64,000 bases of DNA, from the NCBI GenBank assembly GCA_003344405.1, contig NOWV01000040.1, positions 310,001 to 374,000 of the forward strand, given 5' to 3'. Shown here one piece after another: positions 48,576 through 59,598 of the stretch. Position 1 is the first letter of the stretch, and every line of letters begins with the position of its first letter. Position numbers and translations under genes: made by a program. Source of the stretch: Trichoplax sp. H2 (taxonomy: Eukaryota; Placozoa; Uniplacotomia; Trichoplacea). Below the pieces are notes generated by a model. That model saw nothing but the letters and a program-made list of their open reading frames with translations. It searched no databases and was not told the DNA's origin.

Positions 48576-51574
48576 CTACTCATCTTGTATAGCCGTCATT
48601 ATGATTAAATTAATAGTAGTAGGATACTGGACGATTAAATCAGCAACTTCAGTATGAGACCACTCTAGGACACATTGATTATTAATTGATACAATAACCT
48701 GGCCAGCCTAGTATAAGACGATGCGTCAGCTTTTAAGTAAAAGTTGTACATAATCTAAAACTTCTCATACAGGCATATTAGCCATAATCACATATTCGTA
48801 TATTGCAAGAGACGCTGTAAATATGCAAACCTTAAGACCGGCAGCATAACCTGGGCCATTCGGATCGACAGTCTGTACGTAGACAGGAGCTTTACCTCGA
48901 ACGACAAATCCAAACCCAACGTTATCACGAATAATCTAACGATAGAGTAAAATAGTATTGTTGTCATTTTTTAATAGAAAACCTTATCCTCTACATATCA
49001 CAAGATGAGTCTATAAAACCTTTATATTTTTCTTGACATAAGGTGCATTTGGATCTCGCAATTCTTTGAGCGTAATAGGTTTCTTTAAAACTAAAACATT
49101 GAAGAAGTTTATTGTACGCCATAATGTTTTCAATCGTAAAAATGCAAATACCTAGAAAGTAGTTCGTTACCTGATCCAGTCTTATCAACGGGTTTGGTTA
49201 AAAGATCTTCATCTGTAATTGGTCTAGTATTTTTATCTAGTAGTTTTCAACATTAAAAGTTTTTTACTATAAATATGAGCATATTTACTTTTTCTTTAAC
49301 TAATTAACTAAAATCTCTACTGTACCCACTATCTAAAAATATCGGATATTGAAGTGATAAATTGTACCAATATTGAGCAATGATTGAATAAAGCAACCAA
49401 TTTCATTACGTTAACAATTCTGACCGATATGTACTGTACAAGTAATGCATAATAGGTTGGTCTGTTTAAACTTACCAATAGAGGATCCATCAACGTGAAA
49501 ATTTGCTTTAGTAGTATGCGAAATTGATGAAGCATCATTTTCGTCGCACAAGTCGCCTATTTTGACATTTAAAGCATCCAATCGGAACTGGTAGAATATC
49601 TTTTGATCCTTAAAATGGTGGTCGTCAGTGACTAGTATTAAAAAAAGAAGCACATTGAATAAAAAGTTAATAAAATTAAACTAAGGAGGATTACAGTACC
49701 AAAAGTAATCAAAAATTGCGAAATAGTGGCATAGAAAGCAAAGCTTCGGGTAACAGTATTACCATGTCTGATAACTCCGTTTTCAAGAAGTTTTCTACAT
49801 GACGCTTCTGCCTCTGGCCTGAAACCTGCACGTCCTTGTTGCACGAACCAAGTTACCAAATCCGAGCCCAAAAAACATTTAAAAGTTTTTTGAGATTTAT
49901 GAGGGGTATAGTCACGAAACAAGCTGCCATACTCTGCATGTAAGCTAAATGTTGATAATTAAACGTTCAAAGTTAACACCAGAACGTTAATTATACAGTG
50001 TCAATTAGTTCTAAATCGAAGCAACCGAAGAGTAGATATTCTGTATGCTTTCTACTTTAGTATTATGTTTGTAATCATGAACTAAGTAAGATTTCCTTCA
50101 TGTGATACTAAGGTTTAACCAAATTATTTCCAAGAGAAGACTAATATGGAAACTCTCAATGACTAAGCAACGCCATTTTTTCAAAATTATCCGTTGTACG
50201 AGCGTACTTACAGGTAACGCAGTCTTTCACCTTCTAAAAGTACATCAACTTCAACATTGGTATGAAACGTTTCATCGTCGACACGAAATCGATAATATAA
50301 TCGTTCATCTTTAAATTGATGATCATCGCAAACTATAAATGGGATAAATGTTAATTTATTTGCTGTAGTCGGATGGACAGAAATTTTCAAGTAGGCAATA
50401 AATTATCAAGTTTATTTTAGCTGTATAGCGCTGTATAATAAGGCAACTTACTAAAATCATGCCTATGATAGCGAAATAAAGCAAGAACTGGATATAAAGT
50501 CAATTTTATCCTTTTGAACGATTATACTCGTATGCTAATTTTATTATATTATCTAATTGTTACCGTGTTCAGTATAATTAGACTTCCGCGATCAGAATAT
50601 CACAATCACAATATCACAATATCTCTACGGTACAGTATACAGCGATATTGATATGTTGTAATTAATTATTGATCAAGATAGTTTATTAACTTTTGCAGTC
50701 AAGCTTTGCATTTTAAAATCAATTCGCAGTATTTTCCATCAGTTGATGGAAAATAATGCCAAATTAATTAAAGATGATATAATGAAAACACTTGACGTTG
50801 AGATTGGTGTACCTTAGGATAGTACCATACTCTACTTTTCGACAAGAGATCGTAAGTATACAGTCGATCGATCACTGTAGTCCATACTAATTACTCTACT
50901 ACATACCGTTTATTACTCATTCGTTTAAATCATACGCGTATTTCTGTATCTTACAAATATTCGAAAAAAAAAAGAAGAGGATCTGATCTATTACAAATCT
51001 GGCTGTATCACTTACCCTTTGATATCAATATTTTTAAAGGTAAAATAATAATACTATTAGAATACGAACATAATAAGAACTATTCGTATACGTGACTTGG
51101 AAACTAGCAATAATGTCAAGTACACCTAGAGTATTTATTTGTTTATCTCTTTATTGGTGTAATTACAGTACAGTAAATAAAAAAGTCTCAAAAGTCATCG
51201 TAGGAAGGTATGATGATTGATTTTAATGCTATAAAATTTATAAATGAGAAGTCATGAAACAAACCGATATCAATCTATTTTTTTTACAATAGTTTAATCC
51301 ACATACCATGATGAATGATATTCTTCTCTAGTAATTTTTGCATTGAAGCGATGGCATTTTGCCTATTGAAAACTTCTTCATGTAGTACTAACCAATCGAT
51401 TAGTTCTGTGCCTTCAAAGCACTTAGGATAGGAACGTAAATGATATCGTCTATTTTGAATAATAGTCTCACTGCCAGCTTTATCATGAAGTCTTAAACGT
51501 AAATTTTCACCTATCATTATCAGATCTCGATCCGATAAGCTGTCTGCAATAGTAGAACTTCTCCTTGTTTCCAT
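48576..51574 (-). CDS. DEPTOR: DEP domain-containing mTOR-interacting protein (DEPTOR)
   Basis: Eight exons join in phase: 51574-51307, 50332-50212, 49944-49763, 49631-49476, 49236-49171, 49090-49020, 48935-48831 and 48707-48576. They give 366 aa (human 409). DEP domain 1 contains GENLRLRLHDK, RRYHLRSYPKCFEGTELIDW and NIIHH...DDHQFKDERLYYRF. DEP domain 2 contains KTFKCFLGSDLVTWFVQQG and DDHHFKDQKIFYQF. A short linker follows (RPITDEDLL, KKPITLKELRDPNAPY), then a PDZ domain: NVGFGFVVRGKAPVYVQTVD, PGYAAGLK and GQVIVSINNQCV. Two DEP domains plus one PDZ and no DH-PH module distinguish it from P-Rex proteins. In vertebrates DEPTOR binds and restrains mTOR kinase in both mTOR complexes. The long phosphodegron-rich linker of human DEPTOR is much reduced here, so control by SCF-beta-TrCP may be absent. 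It is divergently arranged with DSCC1. Confidence 0.94.
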
Positions 51575-53191
51575 AGCCCTGCTATCAAGTTACGTCCAAT
51601 CCACGGTTGTCTGTAACGAATAAGAATACACGATCAACGACAGGCCACAACGATTTTCTTTTTTCAACGTATTTTGAATCACCAATGAATACTAACTACT
51701 GTGTATCGCGTTGAATGCAAATGAAATAGGCCAGATGTTCACTATCATCAATACAAAATATTGCGCACCCTTTCCTTTTGCATGGAGCGGTCAAACTACC
51801 AGACATAAAAGAGGATTTTGCAGTGGAAAAGTGACAATACAGTAGATTAAACGACGCGTCTGATCGCTATCGAAGGACTCTCTATTGGCAAAGTTTCGAG
51901 TGCTGATACGTATGAAGTAATTTGAACTTTAATTTCGCAAGCTCTTTATTTCCACAACGTCTGGTAGATTAATGATTGAACTGTTTGCGATTGGATAAAT
52001 GATTTCAAGTAGAAAGTCAATAAAATCTGCTGCAATGATTTAAAACTGCTCAAGTGTGAAGCTGCTCAATTACCTGGATCTCGACAAAAGTCTGCAGTAC
52101 TCACTCAGCACTACAGTACTGTACAGTGTTGTACTGTACTGTACAGTGTACACCCTTTACTGTACTGTACAGTACAGTACAAACCAATTGTCACCCCCTG
52201 AAAGTACAGTGTACAGTATGTACTGTACTGTACTGTAGCGAGTTTGGTTTGTACTGTACTGTACAAGATACTGTACTGCAGTTCAGTCAATGTCTTGTAA
52301 ATAAATCAATAGGATTCAAACTGAAAAATTGGGGGACGGTACGGGACGTACAGTACAGTACTGTACTGTACTAAGAACAATAGCTATCCCGTCTCGCCTT
52401 GCACTGTCTCTACTGTACATTTAGTGTGCAATCGTTTAGGGAAATGACTGGGTCTAATGGACGGCTTGAGTGGGTATTCTATTTGGTGATAGGAATGGAA
52501 TGGAAAACATTCAAGATATACAATAGTGACGATCATGGGACTACTTACTCATTTTCTGCCTTCCTCTCTCTTTCAAAATTTCAACTGCTATAAACTCGGT
52601 GCTATTGAGTAATTGTATGCATAAAGGTAAATAAAGCGATCTTTCGGAATGCTAGAAATTGGGGATTTTGGACTTTGGAGTACTGTCAAGAAATGACCAT
52701 TTCACAGAACTCTACAGTACAGTATATATTTAGTGATGTAAGCTGTACAGTACTGTAGAACAAGTACCAGAAGTGCCTACTGTACAGTACACAACCTCTA
52801 CCACACACAATAATATTGCACTTTAATCTGAATTAAAAAGTTTTCTGTAAGAATGGTGTGTTAAAAACAAAACTTTGCAAAGTCTAGCAAATCCAATCAA
52901 GCTTTGAATATTATTACTTATTTATTTATTGCTAACTAACTACTGAGTGTATGGCAAAATACCCTCATCATCATTTGGGCTCCAAGTACAGTACTGTACT
53001 GTACTGTACTGTAGTGAATTGAAATTAATTAACAGTTAAAAGTACAGTACTGTACTGTACTGTACAGTACAGTGCAGAGTAACAATGCATTGTATTGCAC
53101 AGACCTGCACAAAAGTACTGTAAATCACGTGATAGTGTACAGTAAGTGAAAGATCTCTGATCCAGTCGACTCATCATCCACTTTAACCAAG
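51575..53191. promoter_or_regulatory. Divergent DEPTOR/DSCC1 intergenic region with GTAC palindromes
   Basis: The 1.6 kb between the two start codons must hold both promoters. From about 52100 to 53110 it carries dense clusters of the palindromic motif GTACTGTAC/GTACAGTAC, some as uninterrupted runs of 20-30 bp (52118-52180, 52345-52372, 52985-53012 and 53041-53075). The open frames at 52056-52374 are by-products of these runs. No clear TATA box is seen for either gene. Confidence 0.6.
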
Positions 53192-53204
53192 ATGGCGGGA
53201 AATT
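53187..53204 (+). promoter_or_regulatory. YY1- and E2F-like sites overlapping the DSCC1 start codon
   Basis: CCAAGATGGCGGGAAATTT spans the ATG. CAAGATGGCGG matches the YY1 motif often found at animal start codons. The overlapping GGCGGGAAA matches the E2F/DP consensus in reverse orientation. A cohesion gene needed in S phase is a sensible E2F target. This is a motif match only. Confidence 0.5.
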
Positions 53205-56200
53205 TGAAGAGGTATGGACAGTCAGAGTAATTTGTTTAGGATGGAGAGAAGAAATGGTTCCACTTATTGTAGTGTACTATGAAATATTCTAGTTGGATGT
53301 ATTGTATTGTATTTGTGACGAACTAAAATAGTCTCCATTGACCATAGACATAGTATTAATATTGCAGGCATACAGTAATTTCGCAAACTAAGATTGTTTT
53401 GATGCTACTGTACAGTATAAGGTACAGTAGAACAATTCGTATTGTCAATAATTAATTAATGGCTACGTAAGGACAGTAGATAAATGATGTAACCTTTGGC
53501 TTATATGGATAATATCAAGGGATTATACGCAAATTAGCCAAAGTGCAGAGCAAGCTGGTTTATCTTCCCATCTCAATTTAGTCCAAGAATTAGTCCTATC
53601 ACCCGATAATAATCGACAATTTCAATTACTGGAAGCAACACCAGAAATTTTAGAAGCCATTGAAAGTAGCCGAAAGTACGTACAGTATGGGCGTCATCAC
53701 TGACTCGCAGTCCAGTCCATTGATTCTGTTGCTTATACATTGAACAAATTTCCAACATGCACAATCCGTAACGTTAAATCTCAACAGCACCATATACTCA
53801 ATTCTTTATCTATCATAGGATTGTATTTCGTGGAGAAGAAGAGGACGATGTCACTTTATGCGTTGACAACGCTACATTCGATGTACGGATTGCCGAAACA
53901 TCAAATACCTTATTACTAAGCCCCAATTGCATATGGCCTCAGCGAGATCACGGTAGAAATAGAGTACAACTCACGTTACATTATTTACCTTTCTTCACAT
54001 CTTCAATTGTACTTTATAAACTACAGTTGATGAATCATAGAATTTCGAACTATGTAGATTAAAGTAATACGAGTACTGTATCTTATAAAAAGAGATCACG
54101 ATAGCTAAAGAGTGTGTACGTAGTTCACATCACATTACAGTATTTGCCTTTGTTGTGCTTTGTCAATATCACTTTACGAAGCAGAATGTGGAATGGATGA
54201 ATATTTTCGCTTTTAGACTTGCACACTACAATAGTGATGAAAATTTCAAAAATCATTTTCTCATACTGTAGTATTCCCTGATGCATGTAATGGATCCTAA
54301 ATTCTTAATTGCTTTAAATTATTAATTTAATTATCAAAGGTTTAATTTTGTTATTTATTTCAGTCATCAGTCTATTTAGAAGTTATTGAGCTGGGCATGA
54401 TATTTATTATTCGTAATTAACTGAATAGGATCATCATTTCAAGAGTGTAAAGTTCAAGAATGTCAGGTTAGTAGGTAGCTGTTGAAGATCACTTCTGGAT
54501 CCTCTAAGCTGATATTAAATATAAATTCTGCTATCTACTTGACATATTCTTATCTATGCTATCCTGGTGTGCTAAAATTAACTTATTTCACCGTTAAATT
54601 AACAAATCTATCTTGGACCTCAATATTAGAAACTTGAATATCACTACACTATTAAATTACTCAAAAGATACATATCATTTTTCCTACTTACTAGACATGG
54701 GCTATACCTAAATCATACCTAGAATTAAGAAAATGTGGGCCTCGAATTCATAAACTGAAGAGATTACTACAAGAAAACCCATTTAAAGGCGTTGACGACA
54801 CAAAAGAAAATAAGGTAGCATCTACAATTTATTTCAGTTGGACAAACTTTAGTATTAGCAGCTCCTTATACAATTGATAATACGCTACTTGATCGACATT
54901 TGCTATCTAATATTAAACCGTCTAGCTAGATCGTTACGCGCATTAATTATTTATCCTAACCTCGTACAATAAAACACTTATTCATAATACTAATAAATAG
55001 ATATCATTTAATTAATTATCTAATGATAGCCATTGACAATGTTGTGCATATCTAGTATACATTAAAAGATTTATTAAATAAAGTTCAAGCGAGTGAAGGC
55101 GAGCTACTGGCAGCAATTGAAGCTATGAATGCCTGCAATATCGACGGTAAATAAAAATACCAATATAAACCTGACTTGTACATTTATCCTATTTCTAAAT
55201 TATCATTCTCATAATCTGCTAAATCTCCCAATTATCGAAGGTTATTGGCGTATTCTGGATGAGAGCTACAAAGAACAAGTATTTCAGTGCATTATTAATC
55301 TAGTAGAAGAGAAAGATTGGAATTTTCACAATTTCTCCCTAGGTGAATGTTGTGATATACTAGAAGAGCTTTATCCACGGTAAACAATATAGATAATATG
55401 TTGTTGGTTTATTAATTACACCAAGTAATCGATCTTACTTATTAATATCCTGATATATAATTTGTAAGTTATATACGTGATTAATTGACCATGAAAGATA
55501 TAAATTTCCCGGATAGGTTTATCATAAACCATTGTATCAAGTGTTATGGAACTATCGATGAAGGTAAAGCTATGAGCGCTGATAGTCTGTATTGAGTTTA
55601 ACTAGCCATTTTACAATGGTTGCTTACTGCTCTTATACATTTATGTCTGATCGCTTGCAATAATTTTCACAGACAAATGTTTCCTAGATGAAGATAAGGT
55701 GTGCCGGCAATGTGCTATTTCGATCCTTAAGCCTGCCGGAAAGGTTTGTTTAATAAGACGTAATATTTAAACATAGTACTTAGCGCCTAGTAAGATCTTA
55801 TTGTTATAATAAAAAACTCCGGCTTCTAGTTTTACGAAATTATCAAATATTAACAAAAAATAGTTCAATTATGAGGAATTCATGCAATGCTGGGAAAGTA
55901 GTGTGCCAATAGGAATGCATACAAAGATCGAACAACTTAAGGTTATCCATAAAATCTTGACGTGGTTTATTCTTATCTGATATTAATTGACGTAACTAAA
56001 ACGTAGATAAATTACAACAATTTCAGTACACTGTTTAATTTTATATGACTTAGGGTTATGCTTTAACTGATACAACATCTAAACCTCCTGTCATTTGGCT
56101 CTTTCAAGTTTCAGAATTACCCCCTGACCCATACGTTCGGTAAGTTTTATTATACCTCAAGCCAAAGTGAGAACTGTGATGTCAAGAATCAGTTAATATG

Positions 56201-56537
56201 CTCAAATTGGAAAATTTACTAACACATCATTTACAAATTTTTCGTAAATAGATTTAATAAGTTATTTAAAGTTAGAACAAAGTGGAGCTTGGAAGAAATT
56301 GAACCGTATATAAAGTTAGTCGAATTTCTTTGCAAAATTTTTCACATGCAATATTATATGTTTTATATTAAAGTGTTCCCTACTTGTTATGTACAAAATG
56401 TACTATTCTGACCTTATCAATATAGGGATTTAGCAACGGGTAGTCAATCATTAAATACAATTTTACTGAAGTACACCCGGACGTCAACTGACCTGGTTAG
56501 AGGTATTAAAGTTTACAGCTCCAAGAAACTAGCATAA
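53192..56537 (+). CDS. DSCC1: Sister chromatid cohesion protein DCC1
   Basis: Subunit of the alternative clamp loader Ctf18-Dcc1-Ctf8-RFC, which loads PCNA and supports cohesion at replication forks. Thirteen exons join in phase: 53192-53211, 53520-53675, 53819-53952, 54429-54466, 54695-54814, 55056-55146, 55241-55379, 55517-55563, 55673-55743, 55864-55941, 56054-56139, 56252-56314 and 56426-56537. They give 384 aa (human 393). Matches along the whole family include IAETSNTLLLSP, LRKCGPRIHKLKRLL, LLNKVQASEGELLAAIEAMN, GYWRILDESY, HCIKCYG, FLDEDKVCRQCA, TKIEQLKGYAL, VRFNKLFKVRTKWSLEEIEP and KYTRTSTD..RGIKVYSS. These cover the N-terminal beta domain and the C-terminal winged helices that bind DNA and Pol epsilon. 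Start context overlaps YY1- and E2F-like sites. Confidence 0.95.
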
Positions 56538-57306
56538 CTTCGTGGGTGAAAATTATTTCCATTCATCGAAGCCTATTTTCGTAGATACTTGCACACATTG
56601 GTCATCGCTGTTTCATAGAATTACAGTGACTATGTAAACTATTAATATTGTGCTCCACTAATATTTAAGTAGTACCGCCCTTCATCTTACACTTTTAAAC
56701 AGCAATTACTCTATATTCTGGTAAAGTTTTTTTTACGAAAAATATGGAATAGTAAAGGTCATAGTTCTTTATATCGTTGCAAATTCTACAGCTGGTGATT
56801 ATAAATAATTCATATTGAAACTCATTCCATTAACTACGTCGTTAAAGCAATATTAATATTAATGTTTGTATAAAATTGACACAAAGATTATTAAGTTAGT
56901 CTCACCCTATTTTCTAACGATACATACTTTCAATCTCAGAGATGGTAATAAGTAATAGACAATAAAAGTAACCTAAAATTTTTCTGTCAGCTAAACCGTG
57001 ATATGTTTGGATTTATGTGTAGACTTTGTTCTCTAAATGCACTCTCATAATTGGATTTTACGGTTGCAATGCCGGACGTAATACTGATTATTTCACAGAA
57101 AGAAGATAATGCAAATACGCGTAGAAGTAATAAACAAGTTTTCTCGAACAAATTATTCTTTATTAGTAGCCAACTTATCTAGCTAATTTCTGAGGTCAGA
57201 TTCAAGCTAAAAATCTAAATTTACCGCGATGCCATTCACCATAAGTGTTACTGGCATGATGCGCGGCAATCAATACTACTAATATAAAGTAACTACGATC
57301 GTTTAA
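56538..57306. other. Intergenic region between convergent DSCC1 and EndoU genes
   Basis: A short AT-rich spacer between two 3' ends. On the minus strand an AATAAA at 57164-57159 lies about 145 bp past the EndoU stop and is a candidate polyadenylation signal. Nothing else is seen. Confidence 0.5.
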
Positions 57307-59598
57307 TTACAAAACGATAGGATAAGCGGAAGCGACTCTACCGGTACCAGTATTCTTCCAAGTTTGGATATTAAGGTTGAGCTGGTCAACGTACATAGAG
57401 CATTTGCCACCACCAGTAGCAATAAAGCAAGTAGAGTAGACAGCGAAATCATATTCGGGGCTAGTACCAATAAAACCACCGCCGATCTTCTTGATCATAT
57501 TGTACCATTTAAATTGGAGAGTCAAAACACGTGGAGTGTTTTTGGGGTACTATATTACCAACACAAAAAATCCAACAAAAATTAGATTGCACAAATTTTT
57601 CAAGCACTTTTCGAGTTATATATTAGCAGCACATATAGTATTAGTTCACTTCAGATTATCATAATCTTGCAATTTGAACATTATAAATAGTTGGCGATAC
57701 TTTGGCATATTCTGTTATATAATAGGACTTACAGTTCCAATGTAACCGTGGTAGTTGAGGTTATTGGCTTTTTCTTCCAAGTAGAATTGGATCCAACTGT
57801 GAAATCCAGTAACACTGGAGCTGCATTTCAATTCACCAACGAAAACGTGTTCGAAACCAGAAGTGTCTCTAAATCATGAAATATGGATGCAAAATTTTCA
57901 GTACTGTTTTCTAATAATGTATATTGGCATATAGCCTCAAAAATGAGACAGCGTAATAGCAAAATCAGCTTCATTCTAAAATTTCGAGTATTAGAGTGCC
58001 GTATGTAACCTTCTAAACCCAGTCATGAAATAATTAATTTGCAAACTCTGTCTATATAGATTATTCAGAAATTCACGGTATGGTAATCAATTAGCACGTA
58101 TTTTTATACTACTATTTCTTTATATAATCGGATATATTAATAAGATTATGCGCTGATTAATGTGATGAATATACTCAAATTAGCAATTTCGTGCATGGAA
58201 CCAATTGAAGTCTTCTATCTATACCACAGTATAACAATTTTTATGTACGAATCCACATAAACTTTTATCCAATTCTAATGCTAATCAGTGGACGCGGAAT
58301 ATGGAATTAGTTCGCTTAGTGATTGTTATTGGTATTTGGATCTACGTAGTTTGACCTTCCTCAATGGCTACTCCTAGTATTAATCCATCGTATGCAACAA
58401 ATAATCTTAGCTAAATTCTTATTTATGTGGATATATGAGACATAAAAATGTTATTACATACGTTCCTGCTGAAAAAATATAGCTATCATAGTATTTTTGA
58501 GATGCTAATTAGGTATCAAATATCCTAACGCTCCTTTATGATAGTAATGCTATCAAATTCAACTACGAAATCCCGGTATTATGTATCGTATTTAACTCAA
58601 TTACAATTATTGATCTATTGAATCCATACAGTAACATAGACCTTGACCTCTAACCTACCCGGAAACTTTTCTCTGGTAGGGTTCAAACCAGATTTCATAT
58701 AATTCATCTTTGAAAGTAGCAACGTTTGATGAAGCAAGACCATGTGAAACCAAGAAAGAATGAGCATCCTTCATTACTTGGGTTTTCATGATTTCATCCA
58801 AGAAAGCCCAGATTTCATTGACTTCATTGTTGGAGTAGTTTTCAGTAGTACCAGTGCAATGAACGTAGTTGTCCATTAAGGCACTATAAAGATCGATAAT
58901 AAGATTGAAATATGTCATTTTTTGATTTAATTAACTTTTGATATTTCTTATATCTGTTATACTGTAACCATGAAATTAAGAGAGAACTAAATAAAAATGA
59001 CGAAGCTACCCTTATCTTAGATTATTCTGTAAATAGTAGCATAATAAATAAAATATCGTTGTATAAAAATTTTATAAAATCATAATTTATTTTTTTTAAG
59101 TAATTTTTAAATTTTTTATACAACAACACAAGTACTAACATATATTTGGCATAAGTTGGCCTGGCGAAAATTTTATTTTCGTTTACGTATTGGAAAAGTG
59201 GTTGAGAAGATTTGTCACTTGTGCTGGAGCTAGTAGTTGTAGATTGCTTAGAGATGTGGAAATCAGATCCAGCATAGGCACGATTGTAATCGACATTCCA
59301 AAAGCCATCTAATGCCGCTTTAATTTGGCTACTGCTCACACTGTTATATCAGCAGAAAAAAAGTTGTTAATATATGAACATACATATCAAAAATAATTTA
59401 TTATGCCATTAATAATTTTACGATTTCGAGTTTTCACTTCATGAAACCGATATTCACACACAATATCTAATGATACTCATCATAAACAGTTCAAATTAGG
59501 AAGACAATATCGTAATAAGTATGTTACGTTCGCCTTTCTTACGCTAAAGCTGGAGTAGCAATAAGAGCAAGGATGCAGAATACTAATTTCATTGCCAT
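57307..59598 (-). CDS. ENDOU: Secreted EndoU (XendoU-type) endoribonuclease
   Basis: RNA-cleaving enzyme of the poly(U)-specific EndoU family. Five exons join in phase: 59598-59543, 59340-59140, 58883-58659, 57868-57733 and 57549-57307, giving 286 aa. The product starts [19 protein letters not shown], a signal peptide, so it is secreted or enters the secretory pathway. The catalytic domain follows without somatomedin-B repeats. Landmarks in order: [91 protein letters not shown] (catalytic His), GFHSWIQFY (catalytic His), LQFKW...[12 protein letters not shown] (catalytic Lys region) and VASAYPIVL at the end. All expected catalytic segments are intact. The gene is convergent with DSCC1. Confidence 0.93.

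Noticed and set aside
50102-50314. Plus-strand frame inside DEPTOR
   Set aside because: Opposite strand of DEPTOR exon 2 and its intron; no family match.
52056-52593. Open frames rich in Leu-Tyr-Cys-Thr-Val repeats
   Set aside because: They are translations of the GTACTGTAC palindromic tract, not proteins.
53573-53764. Minus-strand frame inside DSCC1
   Set aside because: Opposite strand of DSCC1 exon 2.
57364-57879. Plus-strand frames inside the EndoU gene
   Set aside because: Opposite strand of EndoU exons 4 and 5, which match the family in order and phase.
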